Counted from the stretch's first letter, positions 44,308-55,984 are shown. The stretch: DNA of 64,000 nucleotides from Hysterangium stoloniferum (GCA_015178975.1 WHVD01000018.1:350001-414000), one strand, 5' to 3'. Notes: generated from the letters alone by a model not told the origin. Translations and numbers: made by a program.

Positions 44308-46345
44308 TCTAGCAGAATTGCTGATAGAATATATATCTTGATGTAATTTCTCAATATCCATAATGATAATTCCATGCATGACTGGATGAATGAGGTAAGC
44401 ATGGACTGATGCAGTAAGTTGCTGATTCATAAAAATGGGCTTCAAGTTGTGTGGGTTTACCATGGCATAGTCATTACTCCCCTCTTTGGGATAGATGTCA
44501 TGATCATATTAAAGGCAGATAGATATTCAGACCACCAGGCTTGCTGGCAGGTCAATAGTTTTGTGGTTGAAAAAATGTCTTTTTGTGATCTGTAACAATG
44601 TCAACTGGAATTCCCACACCCTCCAAATAGTGTCTCCATGCTTTGAAAACTTCAAAAATGGTGAGAAGTTCTTTGTCATGGACATCATAATTTAGCTCCA
44701 GTCTGGTAAAAGTCCAGGAGAAAGAAGTGACTGGGTGAATTTCTCTGTTGGAGTCCTGGATTGACAAAATGGTGCCCAATGCATAGTCTGAGGCATCTGT
44801 TTCAACAATGAGTGGGAGGCCATGTTTCCAATGTGAAAGGATGGGAGCTGAAGAAAAAGAATCTTTTAAAAGATTAAAAGTGGCATGACACTTATCATTG
44901 AAATTCCATGGGGCATCCTTATAAGTGAGATGAGTAAGGTGGACCATGATTTCGGAATATTTACAGATAAACTGCCAGTAAAAATTGGCAGATCTGAGGA
45001 AGGATTGTATGTCTTTAAACTTTTTGAGGTTCAGGCCAATCTTTGATGACTTGTACTCTGGCTTTGTCCATCCAGAGTCTGTCAGGTCCCATGATGAAAC
45101 CCAAGTATTCCATGGAGTCCATGTCAAAAGTACATTTTTTACCATTTGCTAACAGTCCATGTTGTTGGAGTCTCTGGAGAACCTTACAGACCTGTTGGTT
45201 GTGTGTCACAGGATCATCAGAGTAGATAAGAATGTCATCCAAATAAACGATGATGCATACATCAAGCATGTCAGAGAAAATATCCATAAAACATAAAAAA
45301 ACAGATGAAGCATTGGTTAGCCCAAAGGGCATCACCAACCATTGAAAAGCTCCATAACAGGTCCAGAATGTGGTTTTCCACTCATATCCCTCAGAAATTC
45401 AGACCAAGTGGTAGGCATGTTTGAGGTCTATCTTGGTATATGTAGATCTGGGCATTCCATGGGGCATTGAATAGATCGGAAATAAGCAGGAGCAGATACT
45501 TATGTATCTTTCCTTGTGACAGCATTGAGTCTGCAGAAATCAACACATAGTCTAAGGGATCCACCCTTCTTTCTGACAAAAAGAATGGGTGCTCAGAAAG
45601 GAGACTTTGATGGCCAGATTAAACCTATGGACAAATGTTCATCCAGGAAATCCCAGATTGTGAAAAGTTCCATGGAGGACAGTGGGTAAATCTTTAAGTT
45701 GTACTGTCTGTAGAGCAGAAGCCAGTCAGTTTTTCACTTACTAAAAACATCCACAAAGTCATGATATTTCTCTGGGACACCTTCTAGGTCTGCAATGTGC
45801 TTGGATTCCAGAGTCACTAAATGTCCAGTTGCTTCATCAACCAAGTTGATTGTGGACACCTGGGATCTGTCCAATTTTTTAGCCCTAATAAAAGCTGCTG
45901 CATTAATAAGGGACATGGATGGCATTACCATGAGTTCCAGTGAAGCTGGGGGTGCTGTAGAGGCCATGGGTGCTGAAAAGGCTAGGGATGATACATTCAT
46001 ATTGGATGCCACAGGTGTCTGGAAAGTAATACTGCCTGATACCCAGTCAATCAATGGATTGTGTCAGGTTAGCCAGTTGTGTCTTAGAATGATTGAGCAA
46101 CTTGAGTCCAACTGCATCACATGGAAAGTGACCATATGAGATGTTCCACATGGGAACTGGATAGATAGGTCACAAGCTTGGGTGATAACTGAATTGCTTG
46201 TACCATCAAAAAGTCAGGGTCTGACTGGGTTTATTGAATAGGTTGACAACAAGTTTTTTCAAGTGAATTCATTATCTACAAAACAATAGGTTGAGCCAGA
46301 CTCTAGAAGCACACCAAAAGCAGAGTTTGGGGTCATATCAGAAGT
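44308..46345 (-). pseudogene. Gypsy copy G: protease, reverse transcriptase, RNase H
   Basis: In order on the minus strand: protease LLESGSTYCFVD (the usual catalytic DSG is ESG here), then the linker VPEKYHDFVDVFSK (45734), then the RT core with MPFGLTNASSVF and the catalytic VYLDDILIYSDD (about 45250), then RSANFYWQFI, WKHGLPLIVETDASDYALG (RNase H), ELNYDVHDKELLTI and HYLEGV. The last piece to 44308 is the pre-integrase region (IIIMDIEKLHQDI), cut at the LTR-G junction. Multiple stops. Its gag lies at 51360-54610, separated by a plus-strand element. Confidence 0.9.
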
Positions 46346-46628
46346 AAGTCTTATAAATAATGAGTCAGAGTTCAAAAAATGACTATGCCACAGTAAACCC
46401 ACACAACTTGAAACCTATTTTCACAAATCAGCAACTTACCGCATCAGTCCACACGACTTTCCTCATCCATCCCATTGTCTGTGGAATTATCATTATGGAT
46501 ATTGAGAAGTTACATCAAGATATTCTATTGGCAATTCCACTAGACCCGATAACTAAAGCACACCTTGACAATCCCATGGACCCCAGTCAACCCTGGTGGT
46601 CTCTCGACCAGCATGGTTTCATTAGACT

Positions 46629-47477
46629 TGTCAGGATACACACACAGGCCGGGTTTCCAGAGAAACCTGCAGGATATCTGGTAGGACTTGGCTTCAGCTT
46701 ATAGGCTGTGCCCTCGCTAGATCATGTTGTCCAATTTCAAACGGACGGACAGGGATCCCGGGGAGCCCGGGTGGGGTTCGTGGGTCGTAGGTCATAAGTC
46801 AGGGGTCGGGGGTCATAAGTCGGAGGTCGTGAGTCGTGAGTCGAGTTGGTTGAGAGAGATAGATGCGCCGGAGCCTGTGGGCTCCGACTAGTGCGAGCGA
46901 TGTGAATTAAGTAAGGTTTTAGTGCGGAAAATGTTATTAGATTACTGGGGGGAATCTAAGCTAATTTTCTGACTGGATTGTATGTACAACATCTGCCAGT
47001 TTATATAGACCATGGAGTCATGGAGTGAATGACATACCAAATCCAGTAATGGCGAAACAAAACTAACAAAACATGAAACAGGAATAGTAAACACCAAATT
47101 GGTGTTAGGAATGGAATGGAACGGAGCGGAGTCCGAATTGTGACAAAGCATAACCCATAACGGGAAACGGAGCAGGAGTGGAGTCCTAAATCGTGACAGG
47201 TCATTTGACTAAAACGGGAATGGGGCTTGATTAGAGCGGTGACGGGATTCTAAGTGGGGACTGGTGACTGATGCGTGGGACGAAGACGGACATAGACAGA
47301 GACAGAGTCTGGGGGAAGTCCAGTGACTGATATGTGTCGTAATGAGGTCGAAACATAACGAGTCTTGATGTAACAGAGTCCGGGCGGGAAATCCTATAAA
47401 CAGACGATTGGTGCTTGTAGCGCATGGGGGCGTACGGGTTAGTGCCTGGAGTCCGGTGGGATTGTCCGGTCATAACA
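46629..47477 (-). repeat. Solo LTR family B, target-site duplication AGACT
   Basis: 849 bp; AGACT at 46624-46628 and 47478-47482. Interrupts Gypsy copy 2. Hairpin motif at 46690-46712. Confidence 0.96.
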
Positions 47478-48067
47478 AGACTTGACAATTGCATCTATGT
47501 ACTGGACTCCGATGGCCTCTGCCTCAGGATCCTTCAGTACAAACATGATCATCCACTCTCAGGACATTTCGGGTTCAACAAAACTCTATCATTAATAAGA
47601 GAATACACTTGGCCCAAACTCCAAGGATTCGTTAAGCACTATTGTAAATCTTGCACTACTTGTCCACACTCTAAATCTCAGCAACACAAGCCATACGGCA
47701 TTTTGAAACAACTCCCGGTACTGGAACACCTGTGGAATTCCATCTCTATGGATTTCATTGAACACCTACTGGACTCCGAAGGCTTTTCCACCATTCTAGT
47801 CATTGTTGACAGATTCTCAAAACAAGGTATATTCATTCCTACATATGATACCATTACATCCATGCAGTTAGCGGAACTTTTTATTATCCACTTATTTTAC
47901 ATGCATGGAGTTCCATCCCACATAACTTCCAATTGAGGATCAGAGTTCATGTCTCACTTCTTTAGATCCCTCGGGAAATCCTTGGACATGAAATTACATT
48001 TCACATCTGGACATCACCTGGAAGGCGACAGACAAACTGAACACGTCAATCAGACATTGGAACAATA

Positions 48068-48907
48068 TGTTAGGATACACACACAGGCCGGGTCTCCGGA
48101 GAAACCTGCAGGATATCCAGTAGGACTTGGCTTCAGCTTATAGGCTGCGCCCTCGCTAGATCGTGTTGTCCAATTTCAAACGGACGGACGGGGATCCCGG
48201 GGAGTCTGGGCAGGGTTCGTGGGTCGTAGGTCATAAGTCGTGGGTCGTGGGTCGTAAGTCGGAGGTTGTGGGTCGTGAGTCGAGTTGGTTGAGAGAGATA
48301 GATGCACCGGAGCCTGTGGGCTCCAACTAGTGCGAGCGATGTGAATCGAGTAAGGTTTTAGAGTGGAAAATACTATTAGATTACTGGGGGGAATCTAAGC
48401 TAATTTTCTGACTGGATTGTATGTACAACATCTGCCAGTTTATATAGACTGTGGAATGCATGACATACCAAATCCAGTAATAACGAAATGAAACTAACAA
48501 AACATGAAACGGGAATAGTAAACACCAAATTAGTGTTAGGAACCGGACGGAACGGAGCAGAGTCCGAATCGTGACAAAGCATAACCCATAACGGGAAATG
48601 GAGCGGGAGCGGAGTCCTAAATCGTGACAGGTCATTTGACTAAAATGGGAACGGGGCTTGATTAGAGCGGTGACGGGATTCTAAGCGGGGACCGGTGACT
48701 GATGCGTGGGACGAAGATGGACATAGACAGAGATGGAGTCCAGGGGAAGTCCGGTGACTGATATGTGTCGTAATGAGGTTGAACGTAATGAGTCTTGACG
48801 TAATGGAGTCCGGGCAGGAAATCCTAAAGACAGATGATTGGTGCTTGTAGCGTGTGGGGGCATACAGGTTAGTGCCTGGAGTCCGGTGGGATTGTCCGGT
48901 CGTAACA
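48068..48907 (-). repeat. Solo LTR family B, target-site duplication CAATA
   Basis: 840 bp; CAATA at 48063-48067 and 48908-48912. The empty site is seen in Gypsy copy 1 at 39066 (GAACAATACCTCC). Hairpin motif at 48129-48151. Very similar to the LTR at 46629, so both may be recent. Confidence 0.97.
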
Positions 48908-49872
48908 CAATACCTCCACATATATTGCAACTATCAACAGGACAATTGGAAATCCCTATTACCACTTGCAGAATTTGCTTACAACAATGCACCTTTGGCC
49001 ACTACTGGTGTTTCCCTGTTCTTTGCAAATAAAGGATATAATCCAAATATTACAGTACATCCAGAACAAAATCTCACCTCTGCCCATGCTCAAGAGTTCA
49101 CCACAGACCTCCACGAGCTCCACAAGGAACTCTGGACTGCAATAAAGTCCACCCAAGAGAAATATCAGTGTTCAGCAGACAAACATGGGATTCCACCACC
49201 TAACTTCAAAATTGGCAATCGCGTTTTTGTCAAAGCTCAATTCTTCTGGACTACCCATCCATCAAAAAAGCTTGCTGAAAAATATTTAGGTCTGTTTGAA
49301 ATAATAGCACAAGTAGGTTCAGTCTCTTGGACCCTATGGCTTTTGGATAGCATGCACACGGTACACCCAGTATTTCATGTTTCTATGTTAGAACCTTGTG
49401 CTGCTAACACTATCCCGGATTGCATGCAGTCTCTGCCTCCTCCGGTCATCATTGATGGAGAACCCAAGTTTGAAATATCACAAATTTTAGATTTGAAAAT
49501 TGACAAGCATCGATGCACTTGTAAACTGCTTTACTTGGTCAAGTGAATGGGTTACGAGGGCACCGATGAAGAGACTTCATGGATTTTGGCCACAGAACTT
49601 GGTAATGCCACAGAAATTGTTACTGACTTTCATACAGCTTATTCACTCAAACCTGGACCACTATCATCTCTCTGACTGCACTCCATGGACCCCATGTTAC
49701 GTTTGGACTCATTTTCATTATTCCCTGTCACCCTATGTCTCTCTTTGCTTTTACAGGTTCTGACATGTCTTTCAAGTCCTTAAGTGGATTTCCCATGGAC
49801 TTTGATTCTTATGCTTTTCACACTTCACTTTTATATGTTCAAAAAAAATCACTATTAAACTTTTATTTTATT

Positions 49873-50470
49873 TCAATCTACATTTATGGGGCTATGTTTT
49901 TGCCCAACCTCAGCCATCTCCTGAGGAAGCTCTGCTACCTCCGTGGGCACCCCGTCCTCATCCGACCCAGCATCCTCAGAACTCCCAGCTTGTGGCTCCT
50001 CATATATGTATCCACTGAACTCGGTGAGGAATTTCCAAAACCCTGAGTGGAGCCCACAGAGCTCATTCGCTACCACAATTTGGACCTTGTTGCTTTTTCA
50101 GAGCAACTCATTTTGGGCCTCTATGCCCTCAGTGATCTGCCCTAGGACCTTATCCAAACCCAAATTCCCATCTGACCTGCTTGCTTCCCATGCCACAGAC
50201 CCCGTGGGCTGCTCATGAACAAGTGAGCACCTCACTTTGAGGTGCATGCACTGGAAACAGCCCAGTCCCCACCCAGACTTCTGATTGCCATCAGTGTTCT
50301 GGTCATTACAACCAGAACACCGTGGGTTATTCCTTGCAGGTAGGCGGACTGGTGCCACATTCCTTGACTTCTGTTGATGTGGTTACTTTCCTGGATTACC
50401 CATGGACCCAAGACTTACCTTTTGGGGGCTCTCCAGCTCCCCCTCAGACTCAGACTCGACCTCTGCTGCC
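49873..50470 (-). pseudogene. Antisense Cys-rich accessory gene of Gypsy copy 2
   Basis: Runs against pol in the 840 bp between the pol stop and the 3' LTR. First visible exon CKAAEVESESEGELESPQK, then a 48-bp intron with GTAAGT...CAACAG (about 50380-50427), then RNNPRCSGCNDQ..GCFQCMHLKVRCSL with C-x2-C...C-x2-C-x6-C, a helical segment LDKVLGQITEGIEAQNELL, one in-frame TGA (50095), then YIYEEPQAGSSEDAGSDEDG and an acidic end to 49873. One nonsense codon only; otherwise it reads as a gene. Same order (coil or acidic, intron, paired Cys, coil, acidic tail) as the copy at 39985-40960, although the two Gypsy elements have different LTRs. Function unknown; nucleic-acid or metal binding is a guess from the Cys pairs. 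Confidence 0.6.
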
Positions 50471-50523
50471 TTGCACTGAAAATTCCAAGTCAGTAAGTCG
50501 ATATGGTGATTCAATGGGAGTAC

Positions 50524-51331
50524 TGTTATGAATGGAATTCCCGCTGGACTCCAGGCACTAACTTATATGCACCTGCACCCTATACACACCAATTGTCAGT
50601 TTACTGGAATTCCTGCTTGACTCCATACATCAGACTTGTCCACATTCGACCTCCATTACTTCATGTATCACTCACCAGAATACCCACCAGACTCCATCCC
50701 TGTTTATCTCCAACCCCATCCCATGCATCAGTCACCGGACCCTGCTCAGAAAACCCATCAATCCTCTAACTGAGCCCTGTTCCTGTTATAGTCAAATGAC
50801 CTGTCATGATTTGGACTCCGCTCCCGCTCCATTCCCATTATGGTTTTATGACCTGTCATGATTCAGACTCCACTCTGCTCCATTCCATTCCTAACACCAA
50901 GTTTGGTGTTTATTTATCTCATTTTATGTTTGTTAGTTTAGCTTTCATTATTACTGGATTTGGTATGTTATTCATTCCACAATCTATATAGTCTGGCAGA
51001 TGTTGTACATACAATCCAGTCAGAAAATCAGCTTAGATTCCCCTCAGTAATCTTAGTATATTTTCCACTCTAAATTCCTCTTTGAAACACACCACTCTTA
51101 CTCGTCAGAGCCCATGGGCTCCGACCCACCTATCACTCGACCTCCGACTTATCTATCTCAATTCCCTGACCCCTCAACCCACAAACCCACACAGACTCCC
51201 CAGGATTCCCATCTGCCTGTTTGAAATCGGACAACACAATCTCGTGAGGGCACAGCCTATAAGCTGAAGCCATATCCTACCAGCTTTCCCCCATGTTTCT
51301 CTGGAAACCCTCCATGTATGCACCCTTAACA
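50524..51331 (+). repeat. LTR family B, 3' LTR of Gypsy copy 2
   Basis: TGTTATGAATGGAATTCC...GCACCCTTAACA, 808 bp, immediately after the purine tract ATGGGAGTAC. Full-length match to the other LTR-B copies. Hairpin motif at 51249-51271. Confidence 0.9.
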
Positions 51332-51656
51332 GTGAACTCATAAATGCATGAAGAGGTAATGCAACCCTCAGCCCATAGGGAGTCCAGAGGGTTGCTTACT
51401 CTTTTTTTGGATCAGAAGCTGGTTTTTCCTTTGACAGGGAGTCCATGGAGAAAGTATTGACTGCATCCCTTGGCAGAGTTTGCTTTCACTATCAGGCATT
51501 CCAGGACACAATGGCCGGGTTTTCCACACAAAAGACAGAGATCGGTTGTCCATACAATGCTGTCTTTCTTGTGTGGTCAATTTGCCATCAGGGCTGAGTT
51601 TTCCTGTAAGGTCAGGCTTTCCAGTGGATTTCCCAGTTTGCTGACCTTTGCCAGAG

Positions 51657-51739
<83 letters not shown>

Positions 51740-51741
51740 GG
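51657..51741 (-). repeat. (AAC)n microsatellite encoding poly-Asn in gag
   Basis: About 28 uninterrupted GTT triplets on the plus strand. In frame with gag on the minus strand. Confidence 0.95.
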
Positions 51742-52043
51742 TTTTGTTTGCTGTGGACTTATTGGATTTGTCCATGGTGTTATGACCTGTTCCTGGATAC
51801 TTCAATATCCAATATTATCTGACACATCTGACTTTTCACTTCAAGTCTCTGATCTGACTTCCCACCTCAATATCTGATCCCAACTTCCTTCCGACTATGG
51901 AACATTTATAGTTCCCATACTTCCAGATCTCATCCTTGCTCTGCATTTGGTAACTTTTCCATTGACAAGTATTCACTCATTTGTTTATTGTATTCCCATT
52001 TCAGAATACTACCAATTCCATCTTATTGTGGTCTTAGTTTGTA

Positions 52044-53637
52044 CAGTGGCTTCCAAAACTGTCCCAATGTTTTGGTAATTCTCAATAAATACTCTAACCT
52101 ACCAAATAATTTTTTTAAAATAGTAAAATTATTCTCACATATACCTTAGCATACTAGCTTCAATATACCCAAATATTAAATAATATAGATGGATATTGGT
52201 GTCACAGTGAATATTTAAAAATGACCAATCATTGGGACAGTTTTGCAACCCTCTCTTTTCACACATTTCATTATATCATATTATATTCTAGAGGGCCAGG
52301 AAAATTACAAGAAAATTCATGTGACATCTATTTGATGTTCTAATTAATGTGACATGAAACGTCACATTTTAAATATCATTCTTATCATGAAAGCTATTTC
52401 CCCTCTCAAAAGAGAACAAGCCATCTCCCTCCTACAAAATGGACTCTCCAATAGGAATGTAGCCTCTACAACAGGTCTTAGAAAATCTACTATCAGTAGA
52501 ATTGCTCAGGAGATAGAGATAGACAAAGAAAACCTAGGAGGAGGATATCCATCCAAGCTTTCTCCTACTGACCAAAGGAGGATCATATATCAAATCACCT
52601 CTGGCAAACTAGATAATGCTATCCAGGCCACACACTACATTAATTCCATCAATAAATATCATGTCTCACCCAAAATAGTCAGAAGGACCTTGAAACAGCA
52701 TGGTTTTAAAGCTGTAGTCAATGCAAAAAGACCTTTTCTCAAGGCTCAACATAGAAAAGCCAGGTTAAGCTTTGCCCTCAAGTACCAAAACTGGACTGTG
52801 GATGATCAGAAAAGGGTCTTGTGGTCTGATGAGACCAATATCAATAAGATTGGGTCAGATGGACATCAATATGTGTTGATGAAAGCTGGAGAACCACTTT
52901 CTGATAGGACAACCCAATTTACAGTCAAGTATGGAGGTGGAGATATCATGGTGTAGGGCTGTATGGGTTGGAATGGAGTGGGAATGCTTGCAGAGATTGA
53001 AGGAAGGATGGATTCTGCACAGTATGTGGAGATCCTGGCTCAGCATTTGTCCCAGAGCATTGAAGATTTGGATATTCCAGCAGATGAGGCCATTTTCCAG
53101 CAGGATAATAACCTAAACACATATCCAAGATGGCACAAAAATGGTTTTTTGAAAATCATATTCAGGTGTTAGACTGGACAGCACAGTCTCCTGACCTGAA
53201 TCCCATAGAACATCTTTGATTCCACCTGAAGAAACAGCTCCAGAAATATCCTTCCCCATTAAAGAGAGTTTAGGGGTTATAGGAGAGGGTGGAAGTGGAA
53301 TGGGCAAAGATTGAGCCTCAGAAGTGTCAGAAACTGATTGAAAATATGCCCAGAAGACTTGATGCTAATAAAGCCTAAGGGAGGCCATACAAAGTACTAG
53401 AATAACAAGATATCTGATTCAAAAAGGGCAGTTGCAAAACTGTCCAACGATTGGTCATTTTTAAATATTCACTGTGACACCAATATCCATCTATATTATG
53501 TAATATTTGGGTATATCAAAGCTAGTATGCTAAGGTATATGTGGGAATAATTTCACTATTTTAGAAAATTTATTTGGTGGGTTATAAAGCATTTATTGAG
53601 AATTACCAAAACATTGGGACAGTTTTGGAAGCCACTG
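52044..53637 (+). mobile_element. Tc1/mariner transposon, 1594 bp, at a TA site
   Basis: TA at 52042-52043 and 53638-53639. Ends CAGTGGCTTCCAAAACTGTC and its reverse complement. The inverted repeats are long (roughly 200 bp) and each has a second, oppositely oriented GGGACAGTTTTG at its inner end (near 52238 and 53443). Encodes one transposase, now broken. Confidence 0.95.
52354..53379 (+). pseudogene. Tc1-family transposase, broken
   Basis: The helix-turn-helix region (ISLLQNGLSNRNVASTTGLRKSTISRI) starts near residue 21. The DDE core is visible: LWSDETNIN (first Asp), IFQQDNN (second Asp) and SPDLNPIEHL (third acidic residue). Breaks: a TAG at 52954-52956 where the family has Trp (MVWGCMGW), a frameshift after QQDNN near 53115, and a TGA at 53218 again at a Trp position (HLW). 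Both nonsense changes are G-to-A in TGG. ATG 52354 or the in-frame ATG at 52387 could be the start; the latter fits the family better. Confidence 0.9.
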
Positions 53638-54610
53638 TAGTACAATAATGAGAGAACTTATATTAGTTTCCACAAATTTGTACTTTACCTTAGATCTGAT
53701 ATCAACTTAGTTTCTTATTCCTTCTTTCTGTCTTTACACTTGATATTTGGAACTCTTTGGAACTCTGAATATCTGTACTCTTCCAACATAAATCCCATCT
53801 TTGAAATTAAGGACATTCGAGTGTTTGTGTAGAGGTGCAGTACATAAGCTGAAGCCAATGTCCTGAACCTATCCCGAGGTTTCCGAGTTCTTGGACATTT
53901 CCTGATAGTCCTGGAGTAAGTTCCTGACATGGCACTTAACACATGGGTGTTTCACAGGCAACTTCCACTCAACATTCCCAATAGTGTGCATCTGCATTTT
54001 GAGCTTTGAGGCACATCCAGGAAAGTGTCTTAGGTTTGCCATCCTCATATTTCAAGACTTCATCCTTGAGGCAGGAAGACAAACCAGAGTAAAACTGATG
54101 GCAGAGTGTGGAATCACCCCATTGACAATATGCTGTAAGATTATTGAATTGGACAATATAGTCCATGATGTGCTGGTTGTCCTTCATGCAAAGGTTAGTG
54201 ATGCTATTCTCAGCTTCTCCAGACAGGTCATGTGGGCCAAAATTTGTTTCCAATTCATCAACAAATGCATTCCAATCATCAGGCCAGATTGGCTCTTTCT
54301 CAGTAAGTCTGCTAAAAGCTGGTTCAAACCATTTCAAAGTGGATCCCAAGAGGTAATAGAGTGTATAGTTGACTTTTCAGGAGTCTGTGGAGAATGCAGC
54401 AAGTCAATCATGGAAGTTAAAGTGATACTGCATGAGGAAGGTGGACAGTTTGTTGGGGACAGAACCCATAAAGGGTTCCAGAGCATTGACCTTTGACTGT
54501 GGAGGTCCCTGCTCCTTCTTCTTTTGTTCTTCAAGTAGGTGAGTCATAACCTTATCTATAGTACCTGCTAACATTTCAGAAGTGGGATCCTCAAGATGTG
54601 GTCATTCCGT

Positions 54611-55239
54611 GGTTTGGGGGGTTTTTGACACTTTTACCCTTATGGAGGTTGTCCGTAATTATTATAGTATCAAATGTTTACTAATAAAAGCAATATTGCT
54701 ACAAAACTTCATCTTTAAATAGCAGTATCTATTCTGAGACTATTATATTGTTAACCACCAACCATGAGAAACAATTCAGAGTCAATTAATAGAACCTATT
54801 GTATATAGTTTTCCAAGTTATGTAAATACTTGCTAATACTTTTGTTAGTAATTTGTTTTTTAAAAGCTAAACTGTAGTTATTTCCCAGTAAAATATGTGA
54901 GATGTCATTGGAAATTTTTCATCCTATGGCCTTCTTAGTTGGGTGAAATCACCTATATATTCTGGGTATGTTGAATCAAGTAGAAATCTGTTCAGATTGA
55001 CAGATCCCTTCCGAAGTAATACATATGTATTTAGAGGTATAAATGATATACATATGCATAGAATGGACTATCTAAAGGTACATATCTATTTTTTAAAAGT
55101 ATTAGTGTTTCAAATAACTAATTTCTTTTATTGTCTACTCATGTCCAGAAAGATTCTTTAGTTTGTAATGTATGAGAGTGTTTAAAACTTTTTGAAAGCT
55201 TTAAAAACCAAATTATGTTTGAATCACATCCCAGATGTT
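54611..55239. other. AT-rich insert within Gypsy gag, unassigned
   Basis: Separates the gag N-terminus (55240-55500) from the rest (54610 on). No coding signal; a 72-codon frame at 54943 is probably chance. Could be a non-autonomous DNA element, but I could not define its ends. Confidence 0.4.
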
Positions 55240-55535
55240 TAAATGACCTTTAGAGTATATTAGAATTTGGTATACTTAAATAGTTCTCAGATATCCTCCT
55301 ATTGGGGACAGCAGACTCCTTGTCCTTGGAGTCATCTGGATTTTCTGGTACTTCTTTGAAATGGGATTCATCTGTGGTGTCTGGGTTGCTTCTGGATGTC
55401 TGGGTGGTTTCTGGATGTCTGGGTGGTATGCAAAATGAGTGGTGACCAGAGTGTAGAGGACTCCAGTTGTTCAGATAGTTTCTTTCTTGGGGGCATGATG
55501 GAGACAATCTGCAAGATTTGATCAGAAAATACTGT
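55240..55535 (-). pseudogene. Gypsy copy G: leader and gag N-terminus
   Basis: After the LTR end at 55536 a short leader precedes ATG at 55498 and MPPRKKLSEQLESS, followed by Thr/Pro-rich low-complexity codons, a typical gag start. Frame lost near 55370. Confidence 0.55.
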
Positions 55536-55978
55536 TGTTACAGTGGGGCTCACAGATGGGTCTCTGGGAAGTTCCAGGGAAGACTTGGCTTCAGCATATA
55601 TGCTGTACCTTTTCAAGATCACATTGTCCAACTTCAGACAGGGCAGACAGGAACCCATAGGTTCTGAGAATACACTGAGGCAGATACTAAGTTGAAGCTA
55701 CAGTACAGACTGTAAGTACAGATAGTAGCTAGGCTATATAGACTACATATCCAGAGAGACAAAAAGACATAACAAGCATACAATAAGACAATAAACCAGA
55801 TGTCAAACAGATTCAGAACAAAGGGCAGACTGAACCAGATGTCAAATGGGCAAAGACAGATTGGGAACAAGGGGTCTTGAATGTCCAGGCAGTGTCCAGT
55901 GACTGGTTCATACAATATAGAGAGTCAAAATACCAATAGGATGGGTTCTGGGTCCTGGCGAGTTTCCCAGTCCTAACA
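55536..55978 (-). repeat. LTR family G, 5' LTR of the minus-strand Gypsy
   Basis: Reverse strand TGTTAGGACTGGG...CCACTGTAACA, 443 bp. The hairpin motif at 55587-55609 keeps its stem with a different loop (ATATAT). Followed by leader and gag start, so it is a 5' LTR. It lies next to the Tc1 fragment at 55985. Confidence 0.85.
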
Positions 55979-55984
55979 ATAAGA

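Larger units (their letters stand above)
46346..49680 (+). pseudogene. Gypsy copy 2: pre-integrase, integrase, chromodomain tail
   Basis: The frame starts near 46360 with ATVNPHNLKPIFTNQQL (pre-integrase) and is interrupted by two solo LTR-B. Between them stands the HHCC zinc-binding part (HDHPLSGHFGFNKT, CKSCTTC), the first catalytic Asp (SISMDFIEHL), a TGA in place of the Arg codon of SDRGSEF (SN-stop-GSEF), and after HLEGDRQTEHVNQTLEQY the second LTR. The rest (48908-49680) continues with LPLAEFAYNNAP, PNFKIGNRVFVKAQF, VHPVFHVSMLEP and EISQILDLKID to GPLSSL-stop. Joining the parts without the LTRs restores the frame at both sites. It was pol of an LTR-B family element, and its RT part is missing at the left junction (about 46350), which faces the minus-strand pol head to head. 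Confidence 0.9.
51778..53941 (+). repeat. Solo LTR family E, target-site duplication CATGG, carrying a mariner
   Basis: TGTTATGACCTG...GGCACTTAACA, flanked by CATGG at 51773-51777 and 53942-53946. About 570 bp without the mariner. Hairpin motif at 53834-53856 with a T.G pair in the inner stem. Sits in gag of the minus-strand Gypsy. Confidence 0.95.
51360..54610 (-). pseudogene. Gypsy copy G: gag, split by a solo LTR-E
   Basis: From 54610 leftward: LAGTIDKVMTHLLEEQKKKEQ, then the gag core VPNKLSTFLMQYHFNF, GSTLKWFEPAFSRL, WNAFVDELETNFGPHD and QFNNLTAYCQWGDSTLCHQFYSGL, ending ADAHYWEC at 53969. After removal of the LTR (51778-53941) the frame continues, through one TGA, into MDKSNKSTANKT, a run of about 28 Asn, and a Lys/Gly/Thr-rich part with a degraded zinc knuckle to 51360. 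Stops and a frameshift present. Structural protein of the same element as the pol at 44308-46345. Confidence 0.88.

Noticed and set aside
51470..51877. Poly-Val plus-strand frame
   Set aside because: Antisense of the gag poly-Asn run.
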